Assembly (NCBI RefSeq): GCF_004804275.1
Contig: NZ_STGI01000013.1
Coordinates: forward strand, 124,001-188,000
DNA: 64,000 nucleotides
Source: Herbaspirillum sp. ST 5-3
GTDB taxonomy: Bacteria; Pseudomonadota; Gammaproteobacteria; Burkholderiales; Burkholderiaceae_D
Direction of reading: 5' to 3'
Positions within the stretch are counted from its first letter, which is position 1. Each line of letters starts with the position of its first letter. A program made the position numbers and the translations under genes. This document shows positions 1 to 8,297 of this stretch, one piece after another. Under the pieces are notes generated by a model, which was not told where the DNA came from, searched no databases, and saw only the letters and a program-made list of their open reading frames with translations.

Positions 1-225
1 TCCGAAGACGATGTGTGGAACTACATCCGCTGCAACAAGGTGCCGTACAACCCCTTGCACGACAAGGGCTACCCGTCCATCGGCTGCGAACCCTGCACCC
101 GCGCCATCCAGCCGGGCGAAGATATTCGCGCAGGACGCTGGTGGTGGGAGAATCCCGAGTCAAAGGAATGCGGCCTGCACGTCGTCGATGGCAAGCTTGT
201 CCGAATCAAATCTGTAGCACAGTAA
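1..225 (+). CDS. cysH: Adenylyl-sulfate (APS/PAPS) reductase, C-terminal end (partial)
   Basis: Only the last 74 codons are present; the gene enters from the left edge of the window. The visible part carries a GCEPCTR motif, which is the second CxxC of the [4Fe-4S] form of the enzyme, and the catalytic KECGLH motif near the C-terminus. In this family the Fe-S form reduces adenosine 5'-phosphosulfate (APS) to sulfite with thioredoxin, whereas the cluster-free form uses PAPS. The Fe-S motif, together with a downstream CysN that lacks a kinase extension, suggests the APS route. The stop lies 4 nt before the cysD start, so the two are co-transcribed and probably translationally coupled. Confidence 0.93.
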   Translation, partial: SEDDVWNYIRCNKVPYNPLHDKGYPSIGCEPCTRAIQPGEDIRAGRWWWENPESKECGLHVVDGKLVRIKSVAQ

Positions 226-229
226 AACT

Positions 230-1165
230 ATGAATACTGCAGTCGAAAAACTCTTTTTGGATGCTGCCAGCAACCGTCACCTGGACTGGCTCGAATCGGA
301 AGCAATCCACATCATGCGCGAGGTTGCGGCCGAGTGCACCAACCCGGCATTGCTGTTCTCCGGCGGCAAGGACTCGGTGGTCCTGCTGCGCATCGCGGAG
401 AAGGCATTCCGCCCCGGCAAATTCCCGTTCCCGCTGGTGCATATCGATACCGGCCACAACTTCCCGGAAGTCATCGAATTCCGTGACCGTCGCGCCAAGG
501 AACTGGGCGAACGCCTGATCGTGCGCTCGGTCGAGGATTCGATCAAGCGCGGAACCGTCCGCTTGCGCAATCCGCAAACCGATTCACGCAATGCCGCGCA
601 AGCCGTGACGCTGCTCGAAACCATCGCCGAATTCAAGTTCGATGCCTGCATCGGCGGCGCCCGTCGCGATGAAGAAAAGGCCCGCGCCAAGGAACGCATC
701 TTCTCCTTCCGCGACGAGTTCGGCCAATGGAATCCGAAGGCGCAGCGCCCGGAATTGTGGGACTTGTATAACACGCGCGTCCATCCCGGCGAGAACATGC
801 GTGTTTTCCCGATCTCGAACTGGACAGAGCTCGACGTCTGGCAATATATCGCCCGCGAAAACCTGGCGCTGCCATCGATCTACTTCGCCCATGAGCGCCA
901 GGTGATTCCGCGCAACGGCTTGCTGGTGCCGCTCACCGACTTGACGCCGCCACGCGAAGGCGAAACGATCGAGACCCGCGTCGTGCGCTTCCGCACCGTG
1001 GGCGATATTTCCTGCACCTGCCCGGTGGCGTCCGATGCGAACACGGTCGATGCCATCATCGCCGAAACGGCAGTGACCCAGATTACCGAGCGCGGCGCAA
1101 CGCGCATGGATGACCAGACATCCGAAGCCTCGATGGAAAAACGCAAGAAAGAAGGGTATTTCTGA
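230..1165 (+). CDS. cysD: Sulfate adenylyltransferase subunit 2
   Basis: This is the small, catalytic subunit of ATP sulfurylase (311 aa), which forms APS from sulfate and ATP in the cytoplasm together with CysN. The N-terminal half has the PP-loop signature SGGKDS at residues 44-49, followed by the conserved HIDTGHNFPE stretch. The length is normal for the family. The gene sits between cysH and cysN. Its TGA overlaps the cysN ATG by one base (TGATG), a typical coupling arrangement for a heterodimeric enzyme. The promoter must lie upstream of the window. Confidence 0.97.
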   Translation: MNTAVEKLFLDAASNRHLDWLESEAIHIMREVAAECTNPALLFSGGKDSVVLLRIAEKAFRPGKFPFPLVHIDTGHNFPEVIEFRDRRAKELGERLIVRSVEDSIKRGTVRLRNPQTDSRNAAQAVTLLETIAEFKFDACIGGARRDEEKARAKERIFSFRDEFGQWNPKAQRPELWDLYNTRVHPGENMRVFPISNWTELDVWQYIARENLALPSIYFAHERQVIPRNGLLVPLTDLTPPREGETIETRVVRFRTVGDISCTCPVASDANTVDAIIAETAVTQITERGATRMDDQTSEASMEKRKKEGYF

Positions 1166-2505
1166 TGGGTGCACAATTGAATGCGGCAGTAGTTGCAGAA
1201 CCAGTGGCATTGACCAGCGCAGGCATGGAACGCGGGCTGCTGCGCTTCATCACGGCCGGCTCGGTCGATGATGGCAAGAGTACGTTGATCGGCCGTCTGC
1301 TGTTCGACAGCAAGGGCATTTTCGCCGACCAGCTCGATGCGATCTCGCGCGCCAAGCACAAGCGCACCGTAGGCGACACGGTTGATCTGTCGCTGCTGAC
1401 CGATGGACTGGAAGCCGAACGCGAACAGGGCATCACCATCGACGTCGCCTATCGCTACTTTGCGACACCCAAGCGCAAGTTCATCATCGCCGACACCCCC
1501 GGCCATGAGCAATACACGCGCAACATGGTGACCGGTGCATCGACCGCCGACGCAGTCATCATTCTGGTTGACGTGTCGAAGGTCAAGCTGGGCGACGACG
1601 GCAGCGTCGAACTGCTGACGCAAACCAAGCGCCATTCGACTATCGCGCATCTGTTGCGCATCGAGCATGTGATCGTCGCGGTCAACAAGATGGACCTGGT
1701 CAATTACGACCAATCCGTATATGACCGTATCGTCGCGGCCTACCGCAAGTTTGCGCAGCAACTCGGCCTGCAGGACGTACATGCCATTCCCTTGTCGGCA
1801 CTGGCCGGCGATAACGTCGTCGAAGCCGGCGACAAGATGCCGTGGTATCAGGGTCCGACCCTGATCAAGCTGCTCGAATCGCTTTCCGTCTATGACGAAT
1901 CGCATGACGAACCCTTCCGCTTCCCGGTCCAACTTGTGGCGCGCCACAACGGCCATGAAGCGAATGATTTCCGTGGTTACATGGGCCGCATCGAAGCCGG
2001 CAAGGTCCGCAAGGGTGACAAGCTGGTGGTGCAACCGAGCGGTCAGGCCGCAACCGTAAAGGACATCCTGACGCTGGAAGGATCGATTGATTCGGCCGCG
2101 GTCGGCCAGTCCGTCACACTGCTGCTGGAAGAGTATCTCGACATTTCGCGCGGCGACATGCTGGTCGCGGAAGACAGGCCGGCCACACAGTTGCGCACAG
2201 TGACTGCCGACGTCTGCTGGCTGTCGGAAGAACCGCTCGACATGCGCCGCAAGTACTGGCTCAAGCACACCACCAAGCAAGTGGCTGCGCGCGTGGCGAA
2301 GATCGACACCCTGCTCGACATCAACACCCAGGAGCGCCGCCCTGCCGAAGGACTGAAGCTCAACGACATCGCGACCGTGTCGATCAATGTGCAGCAACCG
2401 CTGGCGGCCGATGCCTATGACGCGATTCGCTCGACCGGCGCGTTCATCCTGATCGATGAGGTGACGCACCAGACGGTTGCCGCCGGCATGATCCGGATCG
2501 ATTGA
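1165..2505 (+). CDS. cysN: Sulfate adenylyltransferase subunit 1 (GTPase)
   Basis: This EF-Tu-like GTPase (446 aa) drives APS synthesis by CysD through GTP hydrolysis. The G-domain motifs are intact: GSVDDGKST at residues 32-40, DTPGH at 110-114 and NKMD at 174-177, followed by beta-barrel domains. The protein ends after these domains, so there is no C-terminal APS-kinase (CysC) fusion as seen in the CysNC form. This agrees with direct reduction of APS by the upstream reductase. The start codon overlaps the cysD stop. Confidence 0.97.
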   Translation: MGAQLNAAVVAEPVALTSAGMERGLLRFITAGSVDDGKSTLIGRLLFDSKGIFADQLDAISRAKHKRTVGDTVDLSLLTDGLEAEREQGITIDVAYRYFATPKRKFIIADTPGHEQYTRNMVTGASTADAVIILVDVSKVKLGDDGSVELLTQTKRHSTIAHLLRIEHVIVAVNKMDLVNYDQSVYDRIVAAYRKFAQQLGLQDVHAIPLSALAGDNVVEAGDKMPWYQGPTLIKLLESLSVYDESHDEPFRFPVQLVARHNGHEANDFRGYMGRIEAGKVRKGDKLVVQPSGQAATVKDILTLEGSIDSAAVGQSVTLLLEEYLDISRGDMLVAEDRPATQLRTVTADVCWLSEEPLDMRRKYWLKHTTKQVAARVAKIDTLLDINTQERRPAEGLKLNDIATVSINVQQPLAADAYDAIRSTGAFILIDEVTHQTVAAGMIRID

Positions 2506-2517
2506 GTCCAGGATTTC

Positions 2518-3246
2518 ATGTCGTCCTCATCCGCCGCGCAGAAGAAAACCGGCAAGGTTTATCTGATCGGCGCAGGTCCCGGCGCCGCTGACCTGATCAC
2601 GGTCCGCGGCGCCCGCATTCTTGCCCAGGCCGAGGTCGTGCTCTACGACGCATTGGTGACGGAAGAGATGCTCTCGCTTTGTCCGCAGGCGGAGAAGATT
2701 TCCGTCGGCAAGCGTTCCGGACAACGTTCGACCGCCCAAACTGTCATCAATCAGCAATTGGTCGATTGCGCCAGGCGATACAGGTTGGTAGTGCGCCTGA
2801 AGGGCGGCGATCCGATGATGTTCGGCCGCGCCGACGAAGAACTGCGCGCATTGGAAGCCGAGGATATCAAGGTCGAGATCATTCCGGGCATTACGGCCGC
2901 CCTTGCCGCAGCCGCCTCCACCAAACAGCCACTGACCAAGCGAGGCATCGCCCGCAGCGTCGCATTCTTTACTTCAAGCACTGCGCCCGGTCATCCCGAA
3001 CAATCCACCCTGCCTGATTGCGACACGCTGATCCAGTACATGGGCGGAAAGGAAGCTGTCGCGACCGCGCGCAAGTTGCTTGCGCAAGGAAAATCGCCTG
3101 CACTTCCTGTCCTTGTCGTGGAAAATTGCAGCCGAGATAATGAGTGCGTCCTGCGCTTGACACTTGGTGAACTGGAACAAGGACTGGCCGCCTGCCACGG
3201 CCCGGTTTTGGTCATGATCGGCGAAGCGCTGGCTTCGCGCAGCTAA
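2518..3246 (+). CDS. cobA: Uroporphyrinogen-III C-methyltransferase (SUMT)
   Basis: This 242-aa tetrapyrrole methylase transfers two methyl groups from S-adenosylmethionine to uroporphyrinogen III, giving precorrin-2, the first step to siroheme. The N-terminal GAGPG at residues 18-22 and the LKGGDP motif are the SAM and substrate signatures. The length matches stand-alone SUMT, not the trifunctional CysG. It follows cysN by 12 nt with an AGGA ribosome-binding site, so it belongs to the sulfur operon, where siroheme is needed as the sulfite reductase cofactor. Its last 4 bases overlap the end of the convergent chelatase gene. Confidence 0.94.
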   Translation: MSSSSAAQKKTGKVYLIGAGPGAADLITVRGARILAQAEVVLYDALVTEEMLSLCPQAEKISVGKRSGQRSTAQTVINQQLVDCARRYRLVVRLKGGDPMMFGRADEELRALEAEDIKVEIIPGITAALAAAASTKQPLTKRGIARSVAFFTSSTAPGHPEQSTLPDCDTLIQYMGGKEAVATARKLLAQGKSPALPVLVVENCSRDNECVLRLTLGELEQGLAACHGPVLVMIGEALASRS

Positions 3247-3617
3247 GTTGCGAGCGTAGTGACGCAGTAACGAGCGATCGCGTTCAAGACGTCTGCATCC
3301 TCGCCCACTGCAGCAGCGGATTTGAGCTGCAGGCCGGGGAACTCTTTCTTCAGTTGCTCGATCATCACGGGCAAATCGCGCAATACATGCCCGCCCTGCC
3401 CGAAAAACACCGGCACGACGGTCATGTTTGTGCAGCCATCCTGCATGAGTTGCCTGACGAGTTCAGGTAATTTCGGCGTCATCAATTCCAGAAACGCCAG
3501 CACAACCCTTACCTCGGGTGACTGCGCCTGCGTAATCTGCTGCAGCCGCTGGAAGGGTTCTGCCCATCGCGGATCACGTGCGCCATGGGCGAACAGGATA
3601 AGTGCGCGTTGTTCCAT
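3243..3617 (-). CDS. cbiX: Short CbiX/SirB-type sirohydrochlorin chelatase
   Basis: This is a single-domain chelatase of 124 aa, about half the size of two-domain CbiX. It is predicted to insert Fe2+ (or Co2+) into sirohydrochlorin. His11 in AHGARDPRW and His77 in GQGGHVLRD are the expected metal ligands. I chose the ATG at 3617 because AGGAG precedes it at good spacing and the protein then begins with the conserved beta-strand and AHG motif; an upstream in-frame start would add ten residues without homology. It converges on the siroheme methyltransferase gene with a 4-bp overlap, so the two siroheme genes are tail to tail. Confidence 0.87.
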   Translation of the reverse strand: MEQRALILFAHGARDPRWAEPFQRLQQITQAQSPEVRVVLAFLELMTPKLPELVRQLMQDGCTNMTVVPVFFGQGGHVLRDLPVMIEQLKKEFPGLQLKSAAAVGEDADVLNAIARYCVTTLAT

Positions 3618-3628
3618 AAGCGAGTCTC

Positions 3629-4756
3629 CTAGTGCTTTTGAACCCACAGCAATGCGCCGATCGCCACCAGCAGGAAGGTCGCGCTGGGCAACACGGCGGT
3701 GGCAAATGCCGGCCAGGTATTGAGCAGGCCGAGATGCGAGAACAGGCTATTCAGCAACTGGAAGCTGACGCCAATCATGATGCCGATGAAAATCTTCAAG
3801 CTCACGCCACCGGCGCGGAAATGCAGATAGGCAAAGGGCAACGCCAGCGCCATCATCACCAGCACCGCGAGCGGATAAATCAGCTTCTTCCAGAATGCGA
3901 TTTCATAGCGATCGGTGTTCTGGTTGTTTTCCGCAAGATGCTTGGTATAGGTTGCCAGCCCATAAGCCGACATCCGATCCGGATCGGCAAAGAGCACCGA
4001 CAGAATATCGGGCGTGATCTCGGATACCAGATCCTTGGAAGCAGCGTTCGTGGTCGCAACCCTTGCCGAGAGGTCCGGAATATTCGTGGAAAAGGTCGTT
4101 TCCGTCACATCCGCCAGCCGCCATACGTTATCGCCCTTGTAATCGGCGTGCTTTGCCGAAACCACGGCCGTCAAATGGAAATCGCGGTCGAACTCGTAAA
4201 GCTTCACGCCTTGCAATTGGCCATCTGCGCTGACTGTTTTCACGTTCAGGAAACGCGATCCGATCGGATTGCCATGCAGTCCGTTTTCCCGGATCAGATC
4301 CTTGGTCCAGAGGCCGGAGCGGAATTGCTGCGAAAGATTGGAGCCTTGCGCCTGCAGCTTCCAGCGTTCGGCCATTTCGCTGCTCGCTGGCGCGATGAAT
4401 TCGCCAAAGAGAAAAGTGACCAGGACGAACACAATACCGACCTTCGCCAGCATCCAGCCGGCCATGACGGTCGAAAGGCCGGAGGCGCGCATGATGGTGA
4501 ATTCGGAGCGCGCCCCGAGCTGGGCGAGTGCATAAATAGTGCCGATCAGGGCCGCGATCGGCATCAAATCGTACACGTACCCGGGCAAGCCCATGGCGAC
4601 GTACAAGAATGCATGCTGCAGCTGGTAATTGCCGCGTCCGATCTGCGGCAATTCGTTGATCAGGTCGAAGAATGCAAACAGCGCAAGAAATGCAATCAGC
4701 GCAAACAGCACCGCCCCGACGATCTCCGCTGCTACGTAACGGTCCAGCACCTTCAT
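3629..4756 (-). CDS. lptG: LPS export ABC transporter permease LptG
   Basis: This 375-aa inner-membrane permease pairs with LptF in the LptB2FGC complex, which extracts lipopolysaccharide from the inner membrane and passes it to the periplasmic bridge. It has the YjgP/YjgQ layout: about three N-terminal membrane helices, a large periplasmic jellyroll-type domain in the middle, and about three C-terminal helices. The segment LGARSEFTIMRASGLS is characteristic. Its ATG overlaps the lptF stop by 4 bases (ATGA), so the permeases are translated together. Confidence 0.95.
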   Translation of the reverse strand: MKVLDRYVAAEIVGAVLFALIAFLALFAFFDLINELPQIGRGNYQLQHAFLYVAMGLPGYVYDLMPIAALIGTIYALAQLGARSEFTIMRASGLSTVMAGWMLAKVGIVFVLVTFLFGEFIAPASSEMAERWKLQAQGSNLSQQFRSGLWTKDLIRENGLHGNPIGSRFLNVKTVSADGQLQGVKLYEFDRDFHLTAVVSAKHADYKGDNVWRLADVTETTFSTNIPDLSARVATTNAASKDLVSEITPDILSVLFADPDRMSAYGLATYTKHLAENNQNTDRYEIAFWKKLIYPLAVLVMMALALPFAYLHFRAGGVSLKIFIGIMIGVSFQLLNSLFSHLGLLNTWPAFATAVLPSATFLLVAIGALLWVQKH

Positions 4757-5889
4757 TTTGCGCCCGCCTTTCTGAACAGGTAAGCGCGCTTGACCGTACC
4801 CCAGAGCGTTGCCGGGTGATAAGTACTGTTAATCAGGAGACGCCAGGAGAACAGTCCGAGCACGAGCAGCACGGCAACAAGATGCATCGGCCACCACGCT
4901 ACCGATAGATGCATGCGCTGCTGCTGCACGGCGTATTGCAGCACGCTAACCATATTGCTGTAGACAACATACAGCAACAGGGCGATCAGCAGATTGGCCG
5001 AACGACCGCCGCGCGGGTTCACGAAGCTCAACGGGATGGCCAGCAGCATCAGCAGCAAACCCATGATGGGCAGCGAGACGCGCCACAACAGTTCGCCGCG
5101 ATTGAAGTGGTTTTGCAAACCTGCCAGCAGCTCGGTGGTCGAGAGCGCTCGTGCCGATGTGTCGCCAACCAGCGCAGCCGACTGGCGCGACACCAGCACG
5201 CCATAGCGCTCGAATTCCATGACGCGGAAGTCCGGCTGGTTCGGCAGACCGTCATAACGGCGCCCCTGATTCATGACCAGAAATTTGTCGCCGCGCTCGT
5301 CGAGGGCAATGGTGCCCTCCTTTGCGACCACCACGCTCGCACGTCCATCCTTTACCGTATTGACGAACACGTTCCTGACCTTGGTCGCATCGCCGCTGAC
5401 CGCCTCCACGAAAAAAATGCGGTCGGCCGACGACGATTCCTGGAATTTGCCGGGCGCAACCTTGGAGATATCGTTCTGCTTTTCAAAACGCTCCTTCAGT
5501 TCCGCGCTCTTTCTGTTGGCCCATGGCGTGACCACAAAGCTCAACGCGGTAATCAGGACGATGATCGGCGCGCCGAAGGACAAGACCGGCGCAATCCAGC
5601 GCGTCAGGCTCATCCCGGAGGAGAACCAGACCACCATTTCCGAATCCTGGTAGCTGCGCGTGACGACCGCCAGCACCGAGATGAAGCCGGTCAGGATCAG
5701 AATGATCGACAGATACTTGAGTGCCGCGAACCCGATCAGTGCGACCACGTCCTGCGAGCTGATCTTTCCGCCGGCGGCCTGGCCGAGGATCTTGATCAGC
5801 ATGACAGTAATCGTGATGGTAAATAGCGTGGTAAAGACGGCGCCAGCAGTGCTGACCAATTCGCGTCGAAGTGCGCGCTGAAAGATCAT
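4753..5889 (-). CDS. lptF: LPS export ABC transporter permease LptF
   Basis: This is the partner permease of LptG (378 aa), with the same fold of N- and C-terminal membrane helix bundles around a periplasmic domain. The beginning MIFQRALRRELV matches the usual LptF start, so the ATG at 5889 is well supported. There is no Shine-Dalgarno sequence in front of it, and the 41-bp gap to the divergent pepA is short. The message may therefore begin very near the ATG or start inside the neighbouring gene. lptF and lptG form an operon. Confidence 0.94.
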   Translation of the reverse strand: MIFQRALRRELVSTAGAVFTTLFTITITVMLIKILGQAAGGKISSQDVVALIGFAALKYLSIILILTGFISVLAVVTRSYQDSEMVVWFSSGMSLTRWIAPVLSFGAPIIVLITALSFVVTPWANRKSAELKERFEKQNDISKVAPGKFQESSSADRIFFVEAVSGDATKVRNVFVNTVKDGRASVVVAKEGTIALDERGDKFLVMNQGRRYDGLPNQPDFRVMEFERYGVLVSRQSAALVGDTSARALSTTELLAGLQNHFNRGELLWRVSLPIMGLLLMLLAIPLSFVNPRGGRSANLLIALLLYVVYSNMVSVLQYAVQQQRMHLSVAWWPMHLVAVLLVLGLFSWRLLINSTYHPATLWGTVKRAYLFRKAGAK

Positions 5890-5901
5890 TGAATTGAAGA
5901 C

Positions 5902-5907
5902 TATAAT
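5902..5907 (+). promoter_or_regulatory. Candidate -10 box for pepA
   Basis: A perfect TATAAT lies 24 bases before the pepA ATG, followed by a GGAGAG ribosome-binding site at 5921. No good TTGACA-like -35 is visible at the usual spacing, so the promoter is only partly supported. It lies in the 41-bp divergent gap with lptF. Confidence 0.45.
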
Positions 5908-5930
5908 TGCGTCTGGAGAAGGAGAGACCC

Positions 5931-7448
5931 ATGGACTTTAGCATAAAACCGATCGACCCCAAAACCGGCCTCGCCGGCGTCAAGACTGGCTGTATTGCTG
6001 TTGGCGTATTTGAAGACAAGAAACTTTCGCAAGCCGCGAAAGAACTGGACCGCAAGGGCGACATCAGCGCGGCGCTGAAGTCCGGCGACATCACCGGCAA
6101 GGCCGGAACCACCCTGCTGCTGCGCGCCACGGCCGGTGTGGCCGCAGAACGCATTCTGCTGGTCGGTCTCGGCAAGGATGAGCCGATCACCGAGAAGAAT
6201 TTTGTATCTGCGGTGCAGGCGACGGCACGGGTCTTTGCATCTCTTGGCGCAACCGACGGCGCCATCGCGCTGCCGCTTGAAGACGTCAAGGCGCGCGACG
6301 CTGCCTGGTCCGCCCGCGCGGCGGTGCTTGCCATGCGCGACGCCTCCTATCGTTTCGATTCCACCAAGAGCAAGAAAGAACCCGCTCAGGGCGGTGTCAG
6401 AAAAGTGACATTCCTTGCCTCCGGCGCAGCGGCAGCGGTAGCGAAGGCCTCTGCTGCGCAAGGCACTGCCATCGCCAATGGCATGGATCTGACCAGGGAC
6501 CTGGGCAACCTGCCCAGCAATATCTGCACGCCGACCTATCTTGCCAATACCGCGAAGAAGCTAGCGAAGGATTTTGGTTTCGGCATTGAAGTTTTGGAAC
6601 GCAAGCAGATCGAAGCACTCAAAATGGGCAGCTTCCTCTCCGTGACCAAGGGCAGCGAGGAACCACCGAAGTTCATCGTGTTGAAACACATGGGCGGCAA
6701 AAGCAAGGATGCGCCAACCGTATTGGTAGGCAAAGGCATCACCTTCGACACTGGCGGTATCTCGCTCAAGCCGGGCGCCAACATGGACGAAATGAAATAC
6801 GACATGTGCGGCGCCGCATCGGTGCTCGGCACCTTCCGCGCGATCGGCGAAATGGGCCTGAAGCTGAATGTGATCGGCGTGATTCCTACTTGCGAAAACA
6901 TGCCGTCGGGCCGTGCGTCCAAACCGGGCGACATCGTGACGTCCATGTCCGGCCAGACCATCGAAATCCTGAACACGGATGCCGAAGGCCGCCTGATCCT
7001 GTGCGACGCGCTGACCTATGTGGAACGTTTCAAGCCGGCAGCGGTGGTCGACATCGCAACGCTGACCGGCGCCTGCGTGACCGCCCTCGGCCACCACAAC
7101 ACCGGCTTGTTCACGCGGCATGACGATGCGCATGATGAACTGGCGGACGAATTGCTCGCGGCCGGCAAGGCCACCGGCGACACCGCGTGGCGCCTGCCGA
7201 TCGAGGATTCCTATCAGGAGCAGCTGAAATCCAACTTTGCGGACATGGCCAACATCGGCGGACCGCCGGGTGGCAGCATCACGGCCGCCTGTTTCCTGGA
7301 GCGTTACACGAAAAAGTACACATGGGCGCACCTCGACATCGCCGGCACGGCCTGGAAGAGCGGCGCGGCGAAAGGCGCGACCGGTCGCCCGGTCCCGCTG
7401 CTGACGACCTTCCTTCTGAACCGCGCGAACGGCAAGAAAGCGGCATGA
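5931..7448 (+). CDS. pepA: Leucyl aminopeptidase (M17 family)
   Basis: This 505-aa cytoplasmic aminopeptidase has two catalytic metal ions and normally forms hexamers. The C-terminal catalytic domain shows the metal and lysine motif [16 protein letters not shown] and the family signature NTDAEGRL. The N-terminal half is the variable macro-like domain. The ATG at 5931 follows a strong GGAGAG site; an upstream in-frame start at 5907 overlaps the -10 box and is unlikely. The stop overlaps the xth start (ATGA). In some bacteria PepA also binds DNA; nothing here tests that. Confidence 0.96.
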   Translation: MDFSIKPIDPKTGLAGVKTGCIAVGVFEDKKLSQAAKELDRKGDISAALKSGDITGKAGTTLLLRATAGVAAERILLVGLGKDEPITEKNFVSAVQATARVFASLGATDGAIALPLEDVKARDAAWSARAAVLAMRDASYRFDSTKSKKEPAQGGVRKVTFLASGAAAAVAKASAAQGTAIANGMDLTRDLGNLPSNICTPTYLANTAKKLAKDFGFGIEVLERKQIEALKMGSFLSVTKGSEEPPKFIVLKHMGGKSKDAPTVLVGKGITFDTGGISLKPGANMDEMKYDMCGAASVLGTFRAIGEMGLKLNVIGVIPTCENMPSGRASKPGDIVTSMSGQTIEILNTDAEGRLILCDALTYVERFKPAAVVDIATLTGACVTALGHHNTGLFTRHDDAHDELADELLAAGKATGDTAWRLPIEDSYQEQLKSNFADMANIGGPPGGSITAACFLERYTKKYTWAHLDIAGTAWKSGAAKGATGRPVPLLTTFLLNRANGKKAA

Positions 7449-8209
7449 AGCTGGCAACCTGGAACGTCAATTCCCTGAAGGTCCGCTTGCCGCAGGTCGT
7501 GCAGTGGCTGGCGGACAATCCGGTCGATGTGCTGTGCCTGCAAGAGACCAAGCTGACCGACGACAAGTTTCCGTTGGCGGACATCGAGAAGATTGGTTAT
7601 CAAGCTGTTTTCGCCGGCCAGAAAACCTACAACGGTGTCGCGATCCTGTCGAAGCATGCGATGAGCGAGGTGGTGAAGAACAATCCGCGTTTCGAGGATG
7701 AGCAGCAGCGCATCATCAGCGCCACCATCGAAGGCATGCGCGTGGTGTGCGCCTACATCCCGAACGGTCAGGCGGTCGGCTCGGACAAGTATCAGTACAA
7801 GCTGGGCTGGCTGAACGCCTTGCACGACTGGCTGGCGGACGAGTGCAAGAACCATGAAAACCTCGCGCTGCTGGGTGATTACAACATCGCACCGGAAGAC
7901 CGCGACGTGCACGATCCTGTTGCATGGCAAGGCCAGGTACTGGTATCCGAACAGGAGCGCGCCGAATTCCGCCGCTTGCTGGATCTCGGCTTCAAGGATG
8001 CGTTCCGTCTGTTCGATCAGCCGGAAAAAGCCTTCAGCTGGTGGGATTACCGGATGATGGCATTCCGCCGCAACATGGGCCTGCGTATCGATCACATCCT
8101 TCTCTCGCCCCCGCTCGCCGGGCGCTGCAGCGCATGCGTCATCGACAAGCTGCCGCGCAAATGGGAACAGCCTTCCGATCACACACCGGTGGTGGCGACG
8201 ATCGACTAG
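7445..8209 (+). CDS. xth: Exodeoxyribonuclease III
   Basis: This 254-aa DNA-repair nuclease of the exonuclease/endonuclease/phosphatase fold has AP-endonuclease and 3'-5' exonuclease activities. The motifs are in order: ATWNVNSLK at the N-terminus, LQETKL with the metal-binding Glu, [27 protein letters not shown] and the C-terminal SDHTPV. The ATG overlaps the pepA stop as ATGA, so it depends on pepA translation. The gene ends 88 bp before the convergent histidine kinase gene. Confidence 0.95.
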   Translation: MKLATWNVNSLKVRLPQVVQWLADNPVDVLCLQETKLTDDKFPLADIEKIGYQAVFAGQKTYNGVAILSKHAMSEVVKNNPRFEDEQQRIISATIEGMRVVCAYIPNGQAVGSDKYQYKLGWLNALHDWLADECKNHENLALLGDYNIAPEDRDVHDPVAWQGQVLVSEQERAEFRRLLDLGFKDAFRLFDQPEKAFSWWDYRMMAFRRNMGLRIDHILLSPPLAGRCSACVIDKLPRKWEQPSDHTPVVATID

Positions 8210-8234
8210 CTGCTTGGTCCACCGAAAGCGCGTT

Positions 8235-8282
8235 GGACACGGAAAGATATCCGGCAAAAGACATTTCCGTGCTTTCCGTGTC
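8235..8282. repeat. Inverted repeat between convergent xth and kinase genes
   Basis: GACACGGAAAG (8236-8246) is repeated as its exact complement CTTTCCGTGTC (8272-8282). The motif TTCCGTG also occurs three times in a row at about 10-bp spacing up to 8288. The repeat fills the only gap between two convergent genes and could act as a bidirectional terminator, although no T-run follows it. Confidence 0.5.
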
Positions 8283-8297
8283 TTCCGTGGACACCCC

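Noticed and set aside
880-2469. 529-codon open frame antisense to cysD/cysN
   Set aside because: It is a shadow of two well-identified genes, with no motif or ribosome-binding site.
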